From Candidatus Methanoperedens sp. (lineage in GTDB: Archaea; Halobacteriota; Methanosarcinia; Methanosarcinales; Methanoperedenaceae), in contig JAPZAP010000132.1 in the NCBI GenBank assembly GCA_027460585.1, positions 1 through 41,703 of the forward strand: a stretch of DNA of 41,703 nucleotides. The letters run 5' to 3'. A program made the position numbers and the translations under genes. The notes below the pieces were generated by a model. The model saw nothing but the letters and a program-made list of their open reading frames with translations, did not search any database and was not told the origin of the DNA. This document shows, piece after piece, positions 22,922 through 32,480 of this stretch (the stretch's first letter is position 1; every line of letters starts with the position of its first letter).

Positions 22922-23368
22922 ATGCCCCTCGATTTCACCCTCACCAAATTCCGCTCTCTTTGCTGTGCAGTAGCGAAGCACTACCCAACAATAACGTTGG
23001 CTGAATACTTCCAGGGAAATGACCTCCCTCCGCACTTTGCGATGATGCGCCACGATATTGACAGGAAGCCGGAGAATGCGCTTTTAACGGCAAGGATAGA
23101 AGCTGAGTCGGGAATAAGGGCGACGTATTATTTCAGGAGGTATGGAAGTGCATATCGTCCTGAGATCATGAGGGAGATAGAGGGGATGGGTCATGAGGTG
23201 GGATATCATTATGAGGTGCTGGGGAAGGCGAAGGGGGATTATGAGAGGGCTACAGAGATGTTCGAGCATGAGCTGGGGGAGTTCAGGGAGATATGCGATA
23301 TCAGGACGATCAGCATGCACGGGAGCTTAACCAATATCAGTTATATGATTAGCAATAGGAGTGATTAA
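22922..23368 (+). pseudogene. Polysaccharide deacetylase-like gene, C-terminally truncated
   Basis: 148 codons that match the NodB-like carbohydrate esterase fold used in archaeal EPS loci: MMRHDIDRKPENALLTARIE (metal-binding Asp pair in HDID), then ATYYFRRYGSAYRPEIMREI, then MGHEVGYHYEVLGKAKGDYE and TISMHGSLT. Relatives continue past MHGSPL for another 80 or more residues; here the sequence turns into NISYMISNRSD and stops right at the TTG of the next gene. G-rich codon use contrasts with the AT-rich gene that follows, so the junction at about 23328 looks recombinational. The product may be inactive. Confidence 0.65.
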
Positions 23369-24496
23369 TTGAAAATATTAATAGACATAGGGCATCCGGC
23401 ACACGTTCACTTTTTCAAGAATATCATCTGGAATCTTGAGAAAAATAATCATCAAGTATTGGTTACCACAATGGATAAAGAAGTTTCAATTGGACTTCTT
23501 AGATCTTACAAAATTGACCATCAGGTTGTGGGTAAAAAGTGCAATTCTAAATTAGGTTTAATTTTAGAATGGATTAAAAGGGATTATAAAATATTAATGA
23601 TCGCAAGAAAATTTAATCCAGATATCTTGATGGGGATATCAAATCCTTGTATAGCTCATTCGTCTTGGATCCTTAGAAAATATTCTATTATATTTGATGA
23701 TACTGAACATGCTTCATTTGCTCATAAAATTACTTATCCATTCGCAGATGTAATTTGTACCCCCTCCTCATTCAAAGACGATGTTGGTATTAAGCAAATC
23801 AAATATGATGGTTGTCATGAACTTGCATACCTGCATCCTAATTATTTCACACCAAATCCTGCGGTCTTGGAGGAAATGGGGTTAAGTAGAGATGATAACA
23901 TTTTTATGATACGATTTGCTGCATTTAATGCATCCCATGATTTACATAGTGAAAATTTCAAAAAAGAATATGTGCCTTCTTTGATAAAAAAATTAGAAAA
24001 ACATGGTAAAATTATAATATCGTCTGAGAAAAAACTTGATGGATACCTCGAAAAATATCGGTATAATTTATCGCCTGACAAATATCATGATGTTTTGTAT
24101 TATAGTAAACTCTACATAGGTGAGGGCTCTACGTCTGCTGAAGAAGCTGCAATACTTGGAACTCCGTCTTTGCATTTTGAAAGATTAAATGTTAATGGAA
24201 AGAAATCCTGTGTAACGCCATTTATTGGAATACTTGATGAGCTTCAGAGTAACTATGGATTGCTATATAGTTATTGTAACGAAGATGAACTATTAGATAA
24301 AGTTGATGTAATCTTATCTGATATTAAGTCATTAAAAAGAAAATGGGCTGAAAAAAGAGATAGATTATTAAGAGAAAAGATTAATGTGACTGATTTCATT
24401 GTTAGGCTTGTGGAAAACTATCCAGAAAGTTTTGATGAATTGAAAGAAAATCCAAAGAAACAGCAGAATTCATGTAAAATATTGGAGGTTATGTAA
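23369..24496 (+). CDS. DUF354 family glycosyltransferase-like protein
   Basis: A 375-residue protein starting at TTG directly after the preceding stop, with AGGAGTGAT (about 23356-23364) as ribosome binding site. The opening KILIDIGHPAHVHFFKNIIW is the DUF354 signature. The family has a GT-B fold resembling UDP-GlcNAc 2-epimerase/MurG and is common in archaeal surface-polysaccharide loci. GEGSTSAEEAAILGTPSLHF (about 251-270) is the nucleotide-binding C-terminal loop. The reaction is not established. It begins an AT-rich run of + strand genes that overlap or abut. Confidence 0.85.
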   Translation: MKILIDIGHPAHVHFFKNIIWNLEKNNHQVLVTTMDKEVSIGLLRSYKIDHQVVGKKCNSKLGLILEWIKRDYKILMIARKFNPDILMGISNPCIAHSSWILRKYSIIFDDTEHASFAHKITYPFADVICTPSSFKDDVGIKQIKYDGCHELAYLHPNYFTPNPAVLEEMGLSRDDNIFMIRFAAFNASHDLHSENFKKEYVPSLIKKLEKHGKIIISSEKKLDGYLEKYRYNLSPDKYHDVLYYSKLYIGEGSTSAEEAAILGTPSLHFERLNVNGKKSCVTPFIGILDELQSNYGLLYSYCNEDELLDKVDVILSDIKSLKRKWAEKRDRLLREKINVTDFIVRLVENYPESFDELKENPKKQQNSCKILEVM

Positions 24497-24498
24497 AA

Positions 24499-25131
24499 AT
24501 GGTTGAAACAATTTTGATTTTATCTCCACACACAGATGATGGAGAAATCGGCGCAGGTGGAACAATTGCAAAATTCATTGAAGATGGAAAAGAAGTATAC
24601 TATGTAGCCTTTTCAAGCTGTGAAGCATCAGTGCCCGAGGGTTTTCCAAAAGAAACTCTAAAATTAGAATGTAAAAAAGCAATGAATGTATTAGGAATTT
24701 CGCCTAAGAATGTGACTTTTATGAATTATGGAGTCAGAACTTTTCCATCATATAGGCAGAAGATACTTGATGATCTAATAACCATAGGAAGAAAAATAGA
24801 ACCAAATTTAGTTTTGATACCTTCTTCAAGTGACATTCATCAAGATCATCAAATTATTCATGCAGAGGCTTTAAGGGCATTCAAAAAAACGTCTTCTATT
24901 TGGGGATATGAACATCCTTGGAATAATTTAACATTCACGACAGATGTTTTTGTTAATCTTGAAGAAAAACATATACAAAAAAAAATCAATGTTTTAAAAC
25001 AATACAAATCACAAGATTTTAGAACTTATTTCAACGAACAATACATAAAAGCACTCGCATATACAAGAGGGGCTCAAATAGATGTTTCTTTTGCCGAATC
25101 ATTTGAATTATTACGTATGCTGGTGGACTGA
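24499..25131 (+). CDS. PIG-L family N-deacetylase (LmbE-like)
   Basis: A 210-residue zinc-dependent deacetylase. The metal motif SPHTDDGEIGAGGTIAKF sits at 9-26 and the second His motif at about 113-117 (IHQDHQ). The family removes N-acetyl groups from GlcNAc-linked substrates such as GlcNAc-PI or glycosides, and in such clusters prepares an amino sugar for further acylation. It starts two bases after the DUF354 gene and its stop overlaps the start of the WbqC gene. Confidence 0.9.
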   Translation: MVETILILSPHTDDGEIGAGGTIAKFIEDGKEVYYVAFSSCEASVPEGFPKETLKLECKKAMNVLGISPKNVTFMNYGVRTFPSYRQKILDDLITIGRKIEPNLVLIPSSSDIHQDHQIIHAEALRAFKKTSSIWGYEHPWNNLTFTTDVFVNLEEKHIQKKINVLKQYKSQDFRTYFNEQYIKALAYTRGAQIDVSFAESFELLRMLVD

Positions 25132-25814
25132 TGGATAAAATAGTTACAATACATCAACCAAATTACTTGCCATGGTTGGGGTTTTTTAGTAAGATAAAAC
25201 AGGCAAATTGTTTTGTTATTTTAGATATTGTAAAATATTCAAAGAATAGTGTAATAAATAGAAATAAAATTAGGACTAAAGAAGGAGGGTGTTATTTAAC
25301 TATTCCAATTAACAAGGAATACTATAGTTCAAGAATTTGTGATGTAATTCTACCAAAAGAAAATAACTGGCAAAGAAATCATTGGAAAACAATTGAGGCG
25401 AACTATAATAATTCAGATTATTTTGATTCTTACAAAGATTTTTTTAAGCTAATATACGCAAAGGAATACGACTATCTTTGGCAGGTAAACGAAAATATAA
25501 TAAACTACTTACTTAATTGTTTTGGTATAGAAATAGAAGTCGTGAAAGCCAGTGAATTAGACATCGATTCAAATTTACATGCTTCAGATTTATTAGTATC
25601 CATATTGAAACATGTTAACGCTTCAACATATTTATCGGGTCCAAGTGGACTAAATTATCTTGAATCTACTAAATTCAAAAATAATAATATAAATTTAAAT
25701 TATTTTAATTTTCATCATCCTATCTATAAACAAAGATATAATGGTTTTGAACCAAATTTAGCAGGCATAGACTTACTATTTAATCTCGGAGAAAAATCGA
25801 AGGAATTAATTTAA
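25131..25814 (+). CDS. WbqC-like family protein
   Basis: A 227-residue protein with the WbqC opening VTIHQPNYLPWLGFFSKIKQ and the paired INRNKIRT and NNWQRNHWKTIEANY motifs; YLSGPSGLNYL follows at about 167. WbqC-like proteins occur in O-antigen and exopolysaccharide loci and are suspected to act in sugar N-acylation or amino-acid transfer, though the reaction is not settled. The ATG overlaps the PIG-L stop codon (TGATG). Deacetylase plus WbqC suggests swapping an acetyl for another acyl group. Confidence 0.88.
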   Translation: MDKIVTIHQPNYLPWLGFFSKIKQANCFVILDIVKYSKNSVINRNKIRTKEGGCYLTIPINKEYYSSRICDVILPKENNWQRNHWKTIEANYNNSDYFDSYKDFFKLIYAKEYDYLWQVNENIINYLLNCFGIEIEVVKASELDIDSNLHASDLLVSILKHVNASTYLSGPSGLNYLESTKFKNNNINLNYFNFHHPIYKQRYNGFEPNLAGIDLLFNLGEKSKELI

Positions 25815-25880
25815 TTTGATGGTTTATTATTAAGTTAAATCTTTATAAAAAATATTTCATTGAATGGATGTGTAATCTAT

Positions 25881-26606
25881 ATGACAAGAGAATTGAAAAA
25901 TTACTGGGAAAAAAGAGCTTCAAAATTGATTTATTCGGCTCTACCCTCCGTAGGTCATAATTCATGGGGGTATGAAATAAATAAATTGTTTTATCAAGAA
26001 CAAGAGGACCAACTTAATAAGCTCAAACGCAAACTCAAAATTGAGTGGAAAGACAAAATGATACTTGACGCTGGTTGCGGTATTGGTGTATTTTCAGAAT
26101 ATTTCGAAAAACATGGAGCCTATGTGGTAGGTGTTGATTTCAGCATAACCATGCTAAAAACTGCAAAACAGAATACTATAAACTTACAATTTGTGCAAGG
26201 GGATTTGAAAAAACTTCCTTTTAAGAATCAAAAATTTGATATGATATTTACGTCTAATGTTCTGATACATATAGTAGAAAAAAGAGAGTGGGAATTAGCA
26301 GTATTAGAATTAAAGCGAACGGTTAAAAATAAAATAATATTTATACAAGATTTTAGAAATTTTCATCCAATGAACAAAATCGATTACTGCAGATTGCGCG
26401 AAAAGAAAGAGTACGAAGATGTATTAAATATGAAAAAGACATATAATTCAAAATTTTTGTATTTTATTCAAAATTTTGCCATAGTTCTTGTTATAATGCA
26501 AAGAATTTTTGCTAAAATTTTGTATTTAGCAGATAAATTAACTAATTTTGGGCCCCAAGAATGTGTTGTTTACGAAAAAATAGAAAAATTCGATAATATA
26601 AAATAA
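25881..26606 (+). CDS. SAM-dependent methyltransferase, class I
   Basis: A protein of 241 residues starting at the ATG at 25881 (the open frame reaches a TTG at 25860). The SAM motif is ILDAGCGIGVFSEYF (about 62-76), followed by the acidic VVGVDFS strand end and the FVQGDLKKLPF motif. The C-terminal third is hydrophobic and basic, consistent with acting on a lipid-linked sugar at the membrane. It is probably a sugar O-methyltransferase of the glycan, though the target is unknown. It sits between WbqC and two GT4 genes. Confidence 0.85.
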   Translation: MTRELKNYWEKRASKLIYSALPSVGHNSWGYEINKLFYQEQEDQLNKLKRKLKIEWKDKMILDAGCGIGVFSEYFEKHGAYVVGVDFSITMLKTAKQNTINLQFVQGDLKKLPFKNQKFDMIFTSNVLIHIVEKREWELAVLELKRTVKNKIIFIQDFRNFHPMNKIDYCRLREKKEYEDVLNMKKTYNSKFLYFIQNFAIVLVIMQRIFAKILYLADKLTNFGPQECVVYEKIEKFDNIK

Positions 26607-26620
26607 TAGTGGTGATTTAA

Positions 26621-27823
26621 ATAACTCTGCAAAATAATGCTGCTCAAACTGAAATTGAAAGTGGGCTAAAGATAGCGTTAATCGGTAAATTCCCAAGCTG
26701 TAATTCAAATTTCTTGAATTTGAATTACTATTCCACCTTATGCTTGGCTAAATTGTATAATAAAATGTATATATTTCCTATTAAAATGCTACATGACAGC
26801 AATAATTTTAAATGTTATGATACTATGAAATATATTAAAATCATTATTATAAAATCAGATTATTATACTAATAGAATATTATTCGTTTTTGAATACTTGT
26901 ATAAACTAATCAAAAATATTTTCCGAGAATCGATTGATATAATTTTTGTTCATTATCTTTTATTTTCGATTTTTGGTATTATTGCTAAACTAATTACAGG
27001 ACGCAAGATGGTTTCTTGGGCTTGGGGTAGCGATATTCGATCGCTTCCTAATAAGAATATATTCTATCGTTATATAGTAAAAGCAGGTTTGAAATTTTCC
27101 GATAAAATTATATCACCCCACCCAGAAACTCACGATTTGTTGGTAAAATTAAATGTACCAAAAAATAAAATTATAGATTTTCAATACTCTGTGGATGTTG
27201 AAAAGTTTAAAATCCGATCTCCAGATAAAGAATTATTAGATGATCTCGGTTTGACAAAAGAATTTGTCGTTCTTTATCTGGGCCGATTAGATTCTTTCAA
27301 AGGGTGTGAATTCATAATTGAGTCAATACCTTTTGTGACCAATGAAGAAAAAAATGTAAAAATTATCTTCGTTGGTGATGGAGACCAAGAAAAATTACAG
27401 TCTATGGCTGAAGAACTAGGAGTGGAAAACTATGTATTTTTTACAGGCGCGAAGAGACATGTTGAAAAGTATTATTCTATTGCTACAGTTATAGTTCTAC
27501 CAAGTATTACTGAAAATATTTGGTCAGCAGTTCTAATGGAGGCTTTAGCCTCAGGCAAAGCAATAATTACGACGGATGTTGGATATACTTCATTTTTTTT
27601 AAAAGATCTGGTTTTGATTGTCGAACCCAAAAATCCCATAGCAATAGCTAAAAGCATTCTCAGAATTATTTATGATGATAAATTACGAAAAGAATTGGAA
27701 AGGAAAAGCAGAGAGTATGCAGAACAAAATTTAAATAGTTCACTCAATTACAGGAAATTAAATTACGAACTTAAACAATTGTCCAAAAAAAAAGTATTTC
27801 AAAATAATAAGGTGGTATTATGA
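26621..27823 (+). CDS. Family 4 glycosyltransferase
   Basis: About 400 residues. The GT-B C-terminal half is clear: VVLYLGRLDSFKGCEFIIES, then KIIFVGDGDQEKLQSMAEEL, and the E-x7-E donor motif PSITENIWSAVLMEALASGK. The N-terminal opening LKIALIGKFPSCNS lies upstream of the first usual start (TTG at 26714). The frame runs back to a stop at 26618 with ATA at 26621 and CTG at 26627 as the only candidates. ATA lies 4 bases after GGTGAT (26611-26616), so I choose it. The same feature appears in the GT2 at 19271. It overlaps the next gene by four bases. Confidence 0.85.
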   Translation: MTLQNNAAQTEIESGLKIALIGKFPSCNSNFLNLNYYSTLCLAKLYNKMYIFPIKMLHDSNNFKCYDTMKYIKIIIIKSDYYTNRILFVFEYLYKLIKNIFRESIDIIFVHYLLFSIFGIIAKLITGRKMVSWAWGSDIRSLPNKNIFYRYIVKAGLKFSDKIISPHPETHDLLVKLNVPKNKIIDFQYSVDVEKFKIRSPDKELLDDLGLTKEFVVLYLGRLDSFKGCEFIIESIPFVTNEEKNVKIIFVGDGDQEKLQSMAEELGVENYVFFTGAKRHVEKYYSIATVIVLPSITENIWSAVLMEALASGKAIITTDVGYTSFFLKDLVLIVEPKNPIAIAKSILRIIYDDKLRKELERKSREYAEQNLNSSLNYRKLNYELKQLSKKKVFQNNKVVL

Positions 27824-28995
27824 ATATTTTATTTTTACATCAATCTCCATGTATAAGAGCGTATCGAGAAGGCTATGCGTTAAAAAATAATGCTTCAGAT
27901 ATAAAATTGTTCTTGATATACCAAGGAAAGTCTTTGAATCAAAAATATGGATTTGGCGATGAGATATTTGATAAAATGATTAAATTACCGCCTGGTAATT
28001 TGTGGTTTTATATAAAAAATAGAAATAAACTATATGATTTAATTGAAAAATTAGACATAGATATTATACATGCTCACAACTTTCCAGATACATTTGCATT
28101 TACTGCTATAAAATATAAAAAGAAGCCAGTAATATACGATATCCATGATATGTATTCATTGTTCGATTATAAGGAAATGATGTTTTCTTCTCCAAAAACA
28201 GCTTTTGCTAATATGGTGACATTCGGTTTATATCCACATACAATATTCAAATTCTTTGAAAAATACTGCATTAGAAATGCAAACGCCATCATTGTAGTTT
28301 CCGAATATATGAAAAAAGAAGTTGAAAAGTATAGGGGACAGGATAAGAACATCTTCGTGATGCCAAATTTCATACTTGATAAAGATCTCAGAAATCTTGA
28401 ACCAAAAAAAGATAGTATTAAGAAATCCAGATTAAAAATAGTATTTGAAGGGAGTCTGGGAGCCCCTAAAACCGCAGGAGACCTAACAGATACAATTAAT
28501 TCACTGGGTTGTATTAAAAATATTGAGCTTCATATATATGGATTTTCATGGAAACAAGCATACATCGATTACCATATGGAGAGCATTAAAAAATATGACA
28601 ATGTCTTTTTCCACGGAAAAGTAACGCCAGATGAATTACTTGCATTATTACCCCAATATGACTGCGGCATAGTTCCGGATTATAAATCGAAAACCACTCG
28701 ACATTTGCATAGTCAGATGCCCAATAAACTATTTGAATATCTGGCGGCCGGATTACCTATACTCTCTGGAAACTTTTTTTCACTAAAGCACTTTATTACA
28801 GAAAATAAAATTGGTTGCATTTATAATAATTTAGATGATGGAATTATCCAAGCAGTAGAAGAAATTGAAAACAATTATTCATTGTATTATCAAAATGTTT
28901 TAGATATTAGGAAGAAATACACTTGGGAAAATCATATACCGAATGTGATTATCTTATATCGAGAATTGATGAAAGGAAATTACAATATAAAGTAA
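27820..28995 (+). CDS. Family 4 glycosyltransferase, paralogue A
   Basis: A 391-residue GT-B enzyme. The opening MNILFLHQSPCIRAYREGYA, the middle VIYDIHDMYSL, and the C-terminal KIVFEGSLGAPKTAGDL, LPQYDCGIVPDY and MPNKLFEYLAAGLP mark a GT4 with the E/P-x-x-N-K-x-F-E-Y donor loop. It is closely related along its whole length to the gene at 32481 on the other strand. It ends the + strand run and converges on the flippase gene. Confidence 0.9.
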   Translation: MNILFLHQSPCIRAYREGYALKNNASDIKLFLIYQGKSLNQKYGFGDEIFDKMIKLPPGNLWFYIKNRNKLYDLIEKLDIDIIHAHNFPDTFAFTAIKYKKKPVIYDIHDMYSLFDYKEMMFSSPKTAFANMVTFGLYPHTIFKFFEKYCIRNANAIIVVSEYMKKEVEKYRGQDKNIFVMPNFILDKDLRNLEPKKDSIKKSRLKIVFEGSLGAPKTAGDLTDTINSLGCIKNIELHIYGFSWKQAYIDYHMESIKKYDNVFFHGKVTPDELLALLPQYDCGIVPDYKSKTTRHLHSQMPNKLFEYLAAGLPILSGNFFSLKHFITENKIGCIYNNLDDGIIQAVEEIENNYSLYYQNVLDIRKKYTWENHIPNVIILYRELMKGNYNIK

Positions 28996-29050
28996 TAAAA
29001 AAATTAGACCTCTAAAATTAAGGCTGTCGTGCAAAAATATAATTATACAC

Positions 29051-30544
29051 CTATTGTAACCTTCTATTGATGTATTTGATTTCACTTATTATTTCTCCCG
29101 ATAGAACAAGTCCTATTAAATAAATAAATATTCCAATTATAATTAAAATAAAAAGTGAGAATGTTGATATTGCAAAATAATTTCTCAAGAGTAGTAATCC
29201 ACATCCCATTACTACAGAAGATAAAAAACAATTTATGAACGATTTAATAGGAGGTATCCAAACCAAATGGTATTTCGATACGAAAATGGAAATCACAAAG
29301 TAAAGTAAATAAGATATTGTTGAACCAATCGCAGCCCCCAAATATCCGAATTTTGGGACTAAAATTAAATCTAGTACTACATTTGATACCGCAGTAAGTG
29401 ATGTCAATATTATTAGTAATTTTGTTTTTTTTAATAATTCTGCTCCTTTATTAATGTATTGACACAAACCGAGAATGAATGTTGATAACGCAATCCACGG
29501 AACAATAACATATCCCTCCACAAATGATTTATTGACTATAATTGTAATGATATTTAGAGACAATACGGACAATCCGACTAATGCAGGTAGAGTAAAAATA
29601 AAGTAATATCGTGTGAGCTGTGTTATCAACTTTTGCGTATTTTCTGGACTGTGATTTTCCCAAGCATTTATAATTATAGGAAAAGCTGAAAACATCAAAA
29701 TTTGGTAAAACATCGATATAGGATACCCAGCAAGTTGATAGTTGACCGAATAAATTCCCACTTCAGCGTTATCCCTCATAAATCCAATAATATATCTATC
29801 TGAAAGATTTAATATCCATGAAAAGGTGGAAACAAAAATTAATGGAAATCCATAACTTGAGAAGTCTCGTAGAGTATTTTTTGAAATGAATTTTACACCA
29901 ATTAACCCTGTAAAACCCTGTTTTAACATAATTGATAGGCTCATAATCAAATTAAGTATTATCGCTGACCATAAAATACTCGCAATGCCGAGTTCTAAGT
30001 ATAAAGCTAATCCGATACCGAGGATCATATTTCCTCCGATCGAAATAATTTGGATTAAAGTATAAAAACCAGATTTTTGGTCAGCACGTAAAATAGTCAT
30101 ATGGACATCGAAAACATTATAAATTATAAAGAAAATAATGCCTAAGTACATCAACCTAAAAGTTTGTTCTGGTAAAATATTCCTTAATAAAAATAAAACG
30201 AGCAATCCAAGAATGCTTATCAAGATTAAACTTATTAATAGAGAAAATAAAAGTGTTGAATAAAATGTATTTAAATTCTTATCCTTCTTATAAGAATCAT
30301 AAAATCTTAGAGTAGAGGAACTTAGCCATACTATGCCAAGAACACTAATTAGATTAACTGTTGCCATTACTAGTGAATAATCGCCATATTCAGAAGTTGA
30401 AAACAATCGAGTATAAATTGGTATGGAAATAAAACCTAATAAAACTGGAAGTATTTTAGATGGGAAATAAATAAAAGCATCTTGTCCAATATTTTTTAAC
30501 AAATTTTGAATTGTTTTTTCAGCATTTTTATCATTATTTTTCAT
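29051..30544 (-). CDS. Wzx-type polysaccharide flippase (MOP superfamily)
   Basis: A 497-residue integral membrane protein with about 14 hydrophobic segments, the standard number for Wzx/RfbX. The N-terminus GQDAFIYFPSKILPVLLGFI leading to IYTRLFSTSEYGDYSLVMA is the polysaccharide biosynthesis protein signature, and GFPLIFVSTFSWILNLSDRY marks the middle repeat. It moves a lipid-linked oligosaccharide across the membrane. It is last in a three-gene minus-strand operon, 18 bases behind the polytopic protein. Confidence 0.93.
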   Translation of the reverse strand: MKNNDKNAEKTIQNLLKNIGQDAFIYFPSKILPVLLGFISIPIYTRLFSTSEYGDYSLVMATVNLISVLGIVWLSSSTLRFYDSYKKDKNLNTFYSTLLFSLLISLILISILGLLVLFLLRNILPEQTFRLMYLGIIFFIIYNVFDVHMTILRADQKSGFYTLIQIISIGGNMILGIGLALYLELGIASILWSAIILNLIMSLSIMLKQGFTGLIGVKFISKNTLRDFSSYGFPLIFVSTFSWILNLSDRYIIGFMRDNAEVGIYSVNYQLAGYPISMFYQILMFSAFPIIINAWENHSPENTQKLITQLTRYYFIFTLPALVGLSVLSLNIITIIVNKSFVEGYVIVPWIALSTFILGLCQYINKGAELLKKTKLLIILTSLTAVSNVVLDLILVPKFGYLGAAIGSTISYLLYFVISIFVSKYHLVWIPPIKSFINCFLSSVVMGCGLLLLRNYFAISTFSLFILIIIGIFIYLIGLVLSGEIISEIKYINRRLQ

Positions 30545-30562
30545 AATACCTGTTATTTTAAA

Positions 30563-32479
30563 TCAGCTTGAGAATATCCATACATTGCCATTGTCATATG
30601 TCTTATTTTTTTTTGCGAGATTCAAACTAATAGTATACATATCTTTATCGGTGTCATTCAATCTATATTTATAAGTTTTAGAAGTAGTACCTCCATATGA
30701 AAACTCAAGCCCTCTCAACTTGAGTTCTGACACCCTTAAGAATATCCAATCATTTTTGATGTAGCTAAGGTCTGGACTGGTAAATATTCGAGATGTGATT
30801 TTATTTGAGAGACTTTGGCTATCGAAATAACGACCAACGTGATAGTCTGAATAAATATTTAATACATCATTTTTTTTAACAAAATTTAATGCATCTAATT
30901 CGCTTAACTTGAAATACGGTCTAGAAACTGATGTTATATATTCGCTATCACCCGCGTTCGAAACACTTGAAATTGATAAGGATATATATAATAGAACTGA
31001 AAATAATATCACTATTGGAATCAACTTGGAAATCGAAACAGATTTTGTAATCGAATACCATATACCATAGCCCATTATAAAAGACATAAATATTGTGAGT
31101 AATAATGAAACTCTATCAAGCCGAAAATTTTGTGTAATTTCGGAAAACATGAATATGGGACTAGGAACATACAATACTAAGAAAATTAATCCTAACAAAG
31201 CGACAACTATACTAGGGCTAGACTTTAAATCATTCTTTGATAATAAAATTAGGATGCCCATATAACCAAAAAATAAAAATATAGATATATATATTTTATT
31301 TAGTAATGAAATAAATTCATTTCCAGATGCTACTTGAGTAACAATTAGTAATGGGTCCTCTTTGAAACTATATGTTATTGAATTCATTCCAAAATTCTCC
31401 AAAAATGTATTGAAATAAAAATAAGATACAAAAAAAACGCAAAGTAACATCACAAAATTGCTACTAATTTTTTGATTTCTGATAACCCCGCATTTGCCTA
31501 ATGTTTTTTCAAGAAAATTTGCAAACATTAGAATTACTGATATATATATAAGAGAAGCGTGATGAAATAAAATTAAGGATACAGAGACAATCAGTAATAA
31601 AATCCTATATATTAAATTTTTATAGAAGAAAGCTAAATATAAGACTAATATAAACAACACAAACGACATAGATCTAGGAGTACTATACATTCCGTAATAA
31701 ATTACATCTTTACTGAGAGAAAAAAGTAAACTATTCAAAAGCGATATTTGTTCATTTTTTGTGGTTTTGATAAAAAAAAGGTATGCTAAGAGTGTACTTG
31801 CTTGATATGCGATTGCAGTCAAAACAAATACACCTTTTTCGATTGAAATGTCCATAATAAGTGTTCCAATTACTATGAAAACATGATATAGTGGATAAAA
31901 AAAATAACTGCTTCCTGTATCAATAATATGCGAATTCTGTAGGTACAGCCGTGCAAGTTCTATATGAAAGAATATGTCGGTTGAACCAAAATATAAAGAA
32001 TATTTTAATGTAACTCCCAAAATTAAATTTAATGAAACTAACATAATTTCTATCAAAACAAGATTACGGCCGAGTATCGTCTGTGTACTCATAATTTGAA
32101 TTAGAATAATAGAGATTAAAAATAATATTATTATAAAATAATATAACTCCCTATAATTATATGAGAGAAGTATTACTATACCAAAAATATGCGAAAGAAT
32201 ACTAACTAAAAATAATTGAAATCCTCGATAGGAGTTTACTTCAATTAACGATTTAATCTGAAAAGTTGAATTGCTATTCGATTCTTTAAAATAAATAAAA
32301 ATAAATGAGGCAATAGCAACAGGAACCAATAAATATAGGCTTCTAATTGCGAAATCATATAAACGCAAAATAAATAAAATTATATAAATAGTACTAATAA
32401 CTAAAATAGATATATAAGGTAGTAAAGATAATAATCGACATAATAATCGACAAGAATTTTCTTTTGAATTGAGAAACAT
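30563..32479 (-). CDS. Large polytopic membrane protein, GT-C or polymerase-like
   Basis: A 638-residue protein with about 13-14 membrane segments through residue 490 and a soluble extracellular C-terminal domain of about 140 residues (from SVSNAGDSEYITSVSRPYFK). The loop FHIELARLYLQNSHIIDTGS and YFFYPLYHVF (about 180-205) follows the GT-C pattern of an acidic/His loop between the early helices. Placement between a GT4 and a flippase fits an oligosaccharide polymerase or GT-C transferase. No specific family is assigned. It starts one base after the GT4 stop. Confidence 0.8.
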   Translation of the reverse strand: MFLNSKENSCRLLCRLLSLLPYISILVISTIYIILFILRLYDFAIRSLYLLVPVAIASFIFIYFKESNSNSTFQIKSLIEVNSYRGFQLFLVSILSHIFGIVILLSYNYRELYYFIIILFLISIILIQIMSTQTILGRNLVLIEIMLVSLNLILGVTLKYSLYFGSTDIFFHIELARLYLQNSHIIDTGSSYFFYPLYHVFIVIGTLIMDISIEKGVFVLTAIAYQASTLLAYLFFIKTTKNEQISLLNSLLFSLSKDVIYYGMYSTPRSMSFVLFILVLYLAFFYKNLIYRILLLIVSVSLILFHHASLIYISVILMFANFLEKTLGKCGVIRNQKISSNFVMLLCVFFVSYFYFNTFLENFGMNSITYSFKEDPLLIVTQVASGNEFISLLNKIYISIFLFFGYMGILILLSKNDLKSSPSIVVALLGLIFLVLYVPSPIFMFSEITQNFRLDRVSLLLTIFMSFIMGYGIWYSITKSVSISKLIPIVILFSVLLYISLSISSVSNAGDSEYITSVSRPYFKLSELDALNFVKKNDVLNIYSDYHVGRYFDSQSLSNKITSRIFTSPDLSYIKNDWIFLRVSELKLRGLEFSYGGTTSKTYKYRLNDTDKDMYTISLNLAKKNKTYDNGNVWIFSS

Positions 32480-32480
32480 A

